Below, piece by piece: positions 6,375 to 10,160 of a stretch of 10,160 nucleotides of DNA (positions within the stretch are counted from its first letter, which is position 1; the number at the start of each line of letters is the position of its first letter). Source of the DNA: Flavobacteriales bacterium (lineage in GTDB: Bacteria; Bacteroidota; Bacteroidia; Flavobacteriales_D; Sanyastnellaceae); assembly GCA_015663855.1 (NCBI GenBank), contig DQRJ01000043.1, positions 1-10,160 of the forward strand, in the 5' to 3' direction. Below the pieces are notes generated by a model that did no database searches, had not been told where the DNA came from, and saw only the letters and a list, made by a program, of their open reading frames with translations. The position numbers and the translations under genes were made by a program.

Positions 6375-6779
6375 AGTCAAAAGCTCTGCTCTTACTTTTT
6401 TCAGCTTTCGCACAACTTCTTTCCTCTCTCCCTCACTCAATGTAGGCGAATTGCTTGATGAGCCTTGTGCAGCATGATGAGTGGCTTGAGCTTTAGCTCG
6501 TGCTTCACTTGCAACATCCGCCCCCATTCCCTTACGTGATTTCAATGCTTTTCTTGCTCCATCTAGAGTAAACCCTTGCTCTTTTACCAAAACATAAACT
6601 GATCTCACAATCTGAATATCCTTAGCATTATAAAGACGTTTACCTCTTGAGTTAGTCTTAGGCTTAATTTGCTTAAACTCTTTCTCCCAAAACCTCAAAA
6701 GGGAAGCATTAACACCTAACATAGATGCAACTTCAGTTATACTGAAGTATTGCTTTTGGATGGGCTTGTTTAATGGCAT
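6354..6779 (-). CDS. MerR-family transcriptional regulator
   Basis: This is a 141-residue predicted DNA-binding protein. Residues ~11-50 (YFSITEVASMLGVNASLLRF, WEKEF, GKRLY) form the winged helix-turn-helix of MerR proteins, and NAKDIQIVRSVYVLVKEQGF continues the domain. The C-terminal third is alanine- and charge-rich, a low-complexity linker (about 85-113) followed by a helix KKVRAELLTLRAEIR that could dimerise. There are no metal-binding cysteines, so it is not a classic metal sensor, and the ligand is unknown. The ATG (MPLNKP) is chosen over a TTG 12 bases upstream, because MP-K-P is the usual beginning of this family in Bacteroidota and the TTG would fall inside a promoter-like sequence. 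It follows the M23 peptidase gene by 63 bases on the same strand. Pairing with M23 and alaS is a neighbourhood I recall from the phylum. Its targets cannot be inferred. Confidence 0.9.
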   Translation of the reverse strand: MPLNKPIQKQYFSITEVASMLGVNASLLRFWEKEFKQIKPKTNSRGKRLYNAKDIQIVRSVYVLVKEQGFTLDGARKALKSRKGMGADVASEARAKAQATHHAAQGSSSNSPTLSEGERKEVVRKLKKVRAELLTLRAEIR

Positions 6780-6788
6780 GAGGAGCAG

Positions 6789-6820
6789 CAAGATAATAAC
6801 TTATTCCGACTGATTGCAAA
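6789..6820 (-). promoter_or_regulatory. Candidate promoter for the MerR-type gene
   Basis: On the - strand, TTTG (6820-6817) is followed after 20 bases by TTATCTTG (6796-6789), an imperfect version of TAnnTTTG. The box ends nine bases before the ATG, so the leader would be very short. Spacing fits the range for the phylum, but the -7 match is imperfect. No clear MerR-type dyad is seen between the boxes. Confidence 0.33.
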
Positions 6821-6842
6821 CTTAATTTAGATACCTCTAAAA

Positions 6843-7817
6843 TTAGTCAAAAGACTGATGCGCCACCTCAGAGTTTTGCAATAGCGTTTCGTACTGTTCT
6901 GGGGAGAGGTCGTTGAAATAATAGTGCGCCGGATTAACTTTCTTCCCGTCTTTAGCGACTTCATAATGAAGATGTGAAGCGACCGAAGTACCAGTATTTC
7001 CGACAAGACCTATGATTTCGCCTCGCTTTACTTTTTGACCCTTTTTGACAAGAGTCTTACTCATATGGGCATATAGCGTTTCATAACCAAACCCGTGCTT
7101 TATCACGATGTGCCTCCCGTAACCTGTGTATGAACGTCTGACTTTTACCACCTCTCCATCTCCGGTAGCAAAAATCTCCGTGCCTGATGGAGCTGAAAAA
7201 TCCATTCCGTAGTGGAATTTCCTGACCTTGTAAATAGGGTGAAAGCGATATCCCCAACCACTTGCCATTCTTTTTAGGTCGTCATTTCTAACGGGTTGTA
7301 TTGCTGGAATCGAATGCAAACGTTCCTCGTGAGAAGAAGCGAGTTCCATTACTTCGTCGAAAGATCGACTTTGGGCTACCAAACGTCTTTGGACTTCAGA
7401 AACACTCGTGGTAAGATCACGAACCAAATCAGAATGATCGTATCCTCTCAAAAAACTTGTACGGTCAGACCCTCCAATTCCTGGATTGCGTCTGTATTCA
7501 GGATATGGATCAACCCCGAAAACTGTTCTGTAAATCGCATCGTCTCTCACCTCTAAATCTCCTAAAACGTACATCATTTCATCAACATCGCTCTCAAGAG
7601 TAGAAAGCTGCTTTTCCAAAAATGCTATCTCACGAGCCATTGCTCTATCTTTAGGCGAGTCAAATGCGTAATCGAAAAGTAACACAGAGCTCGTACCTAC
7701 TAAAGCAATCCATCCCGCATTCCGTAAAGACCACCACACATAGTCCCACGCAGAATATGGAATCACCTCAATTTGAAGTGTTTCGTGATTGAATTTAGAC
7801 TTTTTAAATCTGCTCAT
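6843..7817 (-). CDS. M23-family zinc metallopeptidase (peptidoglycan endopeptidase), membrane-anchored
   Basis: This is a predicted cell-wall hydrolase that cuts peptide cross-bridges in the periplasm. With the ATG start it has 324 residues. They comprise a cytoplasmic N-terminus of about 32, one transmembrane anchor (GWIALVGTSSVLLFDYAF, ~35-52), a helical region with coiled-coil character (about 57-92 and 130-170), and the LytM/M23 domain at ~185-300. Zinc ligands are His202 and Asp206 in FHYGMDF and His284 in SHLHYEV; His251 (YAHMS) and His282 complete the active site. This looks like an active enzyme rather than an EnvC/NlpD-type degenerate activator. The ATG is preferred over a TTG three codons upstream because MSRFKKSKFN resembles family starts. 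The gene is divergent from alaS across 67 bases and is followed by the MerR gene. Confidence 0.92.
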   Translation of the reverse strand: MSRFKKSKFNHETLQIEVIPYSAWDYVWWSLRNAGWIALVGTSSVLLFDYAFDSPKDRAMAREIAFLEKQLSTLESDVDEMMYVLGDLEVRDDAIYRTVFGVDPYPEYRRNPGIGGSDRTSFLRGYDHSDLVRDLTTSVSEVQRRLVAQSRSFDEVMELASSHEERLHSIPAIQPVRNDDLKRMASGWGYRFHPIYKVRKFHYGMDFSAPSGTEIFATGDGEVVKVRRSYTGYGRHIVIKHGFGYETLYAHMSKTLVKKGQKVKRGEIIGLVGNTGTSVASHLHYEVAKDGKKVNPAHYYFNDLSPEQYETLLQNSEVAHQSFD

Positions 7818-7838
7818 AAGTTGCAAATTTCGTTCATT

Positions 7839-7866
7839 TTTGACAGATGAGTATTTATTAATTTTA
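7839..7866 (+). promoter_or_regulatory. Candidate alaS promoter in the M23/alaS intergenic gap
   Basis: The 67-base gap between the divergent starts holds TTTG (7839-7842) and TAATTTTA (7859-7866), similar to -33 and -7 boxes, but with a 16-base spacer that is shorter than usual. The second box sits 18 bases before the alaS ATG. Towards the M23 gene, the other strand has only GAAATTTG, a poor -7 match, six bases before its ATG. These calls are tentative. Confidence 0.3.
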
Positions 7867-7884
7867 CAACTTCAATTAAGACTC

Positions 7885-10160
7885 ATGGAATCTCGCCTAA
7901 TACGCAAAACATTTTTGGACTTTTTCGAAAGTAAAAATCACGAAATAGTCCCGTCAGCCCCTATGGTCATTAAGGATGACCCTACACTGATGTTTACAAA
8001 TGCCGGCATGAATCCCTTCAAAGATTTATTCCTAGGTAATAGCCCTGTCAAGCATAAACGCATCGCTGACACACAAAAGTGCCTTCGTGTTAGTGGAAAA
8101 CATAACGATTTAGAAGAGGTGGGAGTGGATACTTACCATCACACGATGTTTGAGATGCTCGGAAACTGGTCTTTCGGAGATTACTTCAAAGAGGATGCAA
8201 TCGCGTGGGCTTGGGAACTACTCACAGAAAAATACGGGCTGAGTAAAGACGACCTATACGTAACTGTCTTCGAAGGCGACAAGGGCGATAACTTACCTAT
8301 GGATTCCGACGCGTTTAACTTTTGGAAACAGCACATCGCCGAAGATAAAATTCTACTCGCTAGTAAAGCGGATAATTTCTGGGAAATGGGGGAGACTGGA
8401 CCATGTGGACCATGCTCAGAAATTCACATTGACATTAGATCAGAAGAGGAGAAATCGAAAGTTTCAGGTGCCTCTCTTGTAAACATGGATCATCCACAAG
8501 TAGTGGAGGTTTGGAATCTCGTGTTTATGGAGTTCAACCGAATGGCGAATGGCGATTTAGTTCCTCTACCCGAAAAGCATGTTGATACAGGAATGGGATT
8601 TGAGCGTCTTGCGATGGCTATTCAGGGAAAGAAGAGTAACTACGACACTGACGTTTTCAGCCCTCTGTTAAATAAGCTATCAGATTTGTCCGGCATTAAA
8701 TACACTGCAGGAGACGACTCACAATCTGTAGCTTTCAGGGTTATTGTAGATCACGTTCGAGCTGTATCGTTCAGCATTTGTGACGGGCAACTCCCGTCGA
8801 ACACTGGAGCGGGATACGTGATTCGGCGAATATTAAGACGTGCGATTAGATACGGATATTCGTTCTTAGGGTTTGAAAAGCCTTTCATGAACCAACTCGT
8901 TGCAGCACTTCAAGATTCTTTAGGTGATGCTTTTCCCGAACTTTCAACTCAAAAAGACCTTATCGTTAGAGTAATCAAGCAGGAGGAGGAGAGTTTCCTG
9001 AGAACTCTTGCAAAGGGAATCGAGCTTTTACAGGGATATTTGAAGAAGATGAATAAGGGTGATGTGCTAGCTGGCAAGACGGCTTTCGAGCTGTACGACA
9101 CCTTCGGTTTTCCATTCGATTTGACCGCCCTGATGGCTTCAGAAAGTGGGATGACTGTTGATGAGGAAGGTTTTAATACTGAACTTGAAGCCCAAAAGTC
9201 AAGATCTCGTCAGGCAGGTAAAATTTCAACCGAAGATTGGGTTGAGGTTCACTCGTCTGATATCCCCACTGAATTTTTAGGATACGATAACTTAAACTCT
9301 GAATCAAAAATTATTCGATACAGAAAAGTTGAGGCAAAGAAAAAAACGTTCTACCAAGTTGTTCTCGACAAAACACCATTCTATCCTGAAGGAGGAGGAC
9401 AAGTGGGCGACACTGGGCTTCTTATTTCTGATTCTGGAAAAACCCCAGTAATCGATACTAAGAAGGAAAACAACCTAATCGTACACACGATAACTGAGTT
9501 ACCCACAGACACATCTGCTACTTTCCGAGCAGAAGTAAATTCCGACAATCAACTTGCATCTTCTAGAAACCACTCGGCAACACACCTTCTACACGAGGCA
9601 CTCCGGGATATTTTAGGCACTCACGTAGAACAAAAGGGATCGTTAGTTCGCCCAGAAAATTTACGTTTCGACTTTTCTCATTTCGAAAAAACGGACCCCG
9701 AAGTAGTCCAAGCTATAGAAGACCGTGTGAATTCAAAAATTATTGCAAACATCCCTCTTGACGAAAGGCGCGATCTCCCTTTAGCCGAGGCCGAAGCAGC
9801 AGGAGCGATGATGTTGTTTGGAGAGAAATATGGCGATAAGGTGAGAATGATAGGGTTCGGTACTTCTAAAGAACTTTGCGGAGGGATTCACGTTCCTGCA
9901 ACTGGATCTATAGGGCCATTTAGAATAACGACCGAGACATCTGTTGCTTCTGGAATACGGAGAATTGAAGCCGTAACAGGAAGCATAGCATTTGAGTTGG
10001 CATTGAGTGACAGGTCGAGCCTAAGTCAAATAAGAGAAAGTTATAAGGGCGCTAGGGATCTTCCTAAATCTGTTCAAGCTACACTCACAAAAGTTGATTC
10101 ACTCACAAAAGAGATTGAGACATTAATGAGAAAGGAGGCCGGAAATGTGAAAGAAGACCT
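7885..10160 (+). CDS. alaS: Alanyl-tRNA synthetase (3' end beyond window)
   Basis: Attaches alanine to tRNA-Ala and edits mischarged tRNA. 758 codons are present and the frame is still open at the window edge; full-length bacterial AlaS is about 875, so roughly the last 115 residues, most of the C-Ala domain, are missing. Class II motifs are visible: FTNAGMNPFK (37-46), motif 2 HHTMFEMLGNWSFGDYF (85-101) and motif 3 HVDTGMGFERLA (232-243). The editing-domain zinc site is complete: HSATH (His563, His567) and CGGIH (Cys665, His669), which nearly coincide with E. coli H564, H568, C666 and H670. The predicted tRNA-recognition and linker region between them is intact, with no frameshift. The ATG MESRLIRKTFLDFF is the normal family start. 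It faces away from the M23 gene. Confidence 0.97.
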   Translation, partial: MESRLIRKTFLDFFESKNHEIVPSAPMVIKDDPTLMFTNAGMNPFKDLFLGNSPVKHKRIADTQKCLRVSGKHNDLEEVGVDTYHHTMFEMLGNWSFGDYFKEDAIAWAWELLTEKYGLSKDDLYVTVFEGDKGDNLPMDSDAFNFWKQHIAEDKILLASKADNFWEMGETGPCGPCSEIHIDIRSEEEKSKVSGASLVNMDHPQVVEVWNLVFMEFNRMANGDLVPLPEKHVDTGMGFERLAMAIQGKKSNYDTDVFSPLLNKLSDLSGIKYTAGDDSQSVAFRVIVDHVRAVSFSICDGQLPSNTGAGYVIRRILRRAIRYGYSFLGFEKPFMNQLVAALQDSLGDAFPELSTQKDLIVRVIKQEEESFLRTLAKGIELLQGYLKKMNKGDVLAGKTAFELYDTFGFPFDLTALMASESGMTVDEEGFNTELEAQKSRSRQAGKISTEDWVEVHSSDIPTEFLGYDNLNSESKIIRYRKVEAKKKTFYQVVLDKTPFYPEGGGQVGDTGLLISDSGKTPVIDTKKENNLIVHTITELPTDTSATFRAEVNSDNQLASSRNHSATHLLHEALRDILGTHVEQKGSLVRPENLRFDFSHFEKTDPEVVQAIEDRVNSKIIANIPLDERRDLPLAEAEAAGAMMLFGEKYGDKVRMIGFGTSKELCGGIHVPATGSIGPFRITTETSVASGIRRIEAVTGSIAFELALSDRSSLSQIRESYKGARDLPKSVQATLTKVDSLTKEIETLMRKEAGNVKED

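Noticed and set aside
6780..6791. TTG start for the MerR-type gene
   Set aside because: It adds only LLL-type residues, lies in a promoter-like sequence, and the ATG gives the customary MP-K-P beginning.
7818..7826. TTG start for the M23 gene
   Set aside because: It adds three residues of no family resemblance, and the ATG directly follows.
1..10160. tRNA, rRNA, CRISPR, insertion sequence or phage attachment site
   Set aside because: Gaps between genes are all short (67 bases or less), no repeat-spacer pattern or terminal inverted repeats with a transposase are visible, and no tRNA-like cloverleaf was noticed.

Overview
This is a chromosomal housekeeping stretch from a member of the Bacteroidota, most likely a marine or freshwater Flavobacteriales-type organism. 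The evidence is a type IX secretion (T9SS) C-terminal sorting domain on one secreted enzyme, promoter elements resembling the Bacteroidota -7 box TAnnTTTG, the lack of Shine-Dalgarno sequences before the genes, and the alaS / M23 peptidase / MerR neighbourhood that I recall from this phylum. Coding density is very high. No gap between genes reaches 100 bases, and I see no RNA genes, mobile elements or CRISPR.

Left part (1-3560, + strand). The window opens inside the C-terminal tail of a UvrD/PcrA-type DNA helicase, whose stop overlaps the start of a small lipoprotein gene of unknown function. A predicted alpha/beta serine hydrolase with a TTG start follows; its last codons contain an 11-bp tandem duplication. 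Next is a large secreted protein that matches the Porphyromonas-type peptidylarginine deiminase architecture: signal peptide, deiminase domain with all catalytic residues recognisable, Ig-like domain and T9SS tail.

Middle part (3589-5355, - strand). A tight three-gene unit reads 6-pyruvoyl-tetrahydropterin synthase/QueD-like enzyme, then GTP cyclohydrolase I (folE), then a Bax-inhibitor-1 family membrane protein. The first two catalyse consecutive pterin steps. The CX5HGH active-site spacing of the synthase resembles tetrahydrobiopterin-type enzymes more than classical QueD.

Right part (5406-10160). The LPS heptose epimerase gene hldD runs divergently from the pterin operon, across a 50-bp gap holding mirror-image -7-like boxes. 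It ends tail-to-tail with, and overlapping, a MerR-type regulator gene. The regulator lies downstream of an M23 cell-wall endopeptidase gene on the - strand, and divergent from that is alaS (alanyl-tRNA synthetase), which runs off the right edge.

I found no defence island or clearly new multigene system. The points most worth a second look are the secreted peptidylarginine deiminase, the pterin-synthase signature with its operon, the recent-looking duplication at 1665-1686, the symmetrical divergent promoter, and the Asn replacing a usually acidic residue in the Bax-inhibitor protein.
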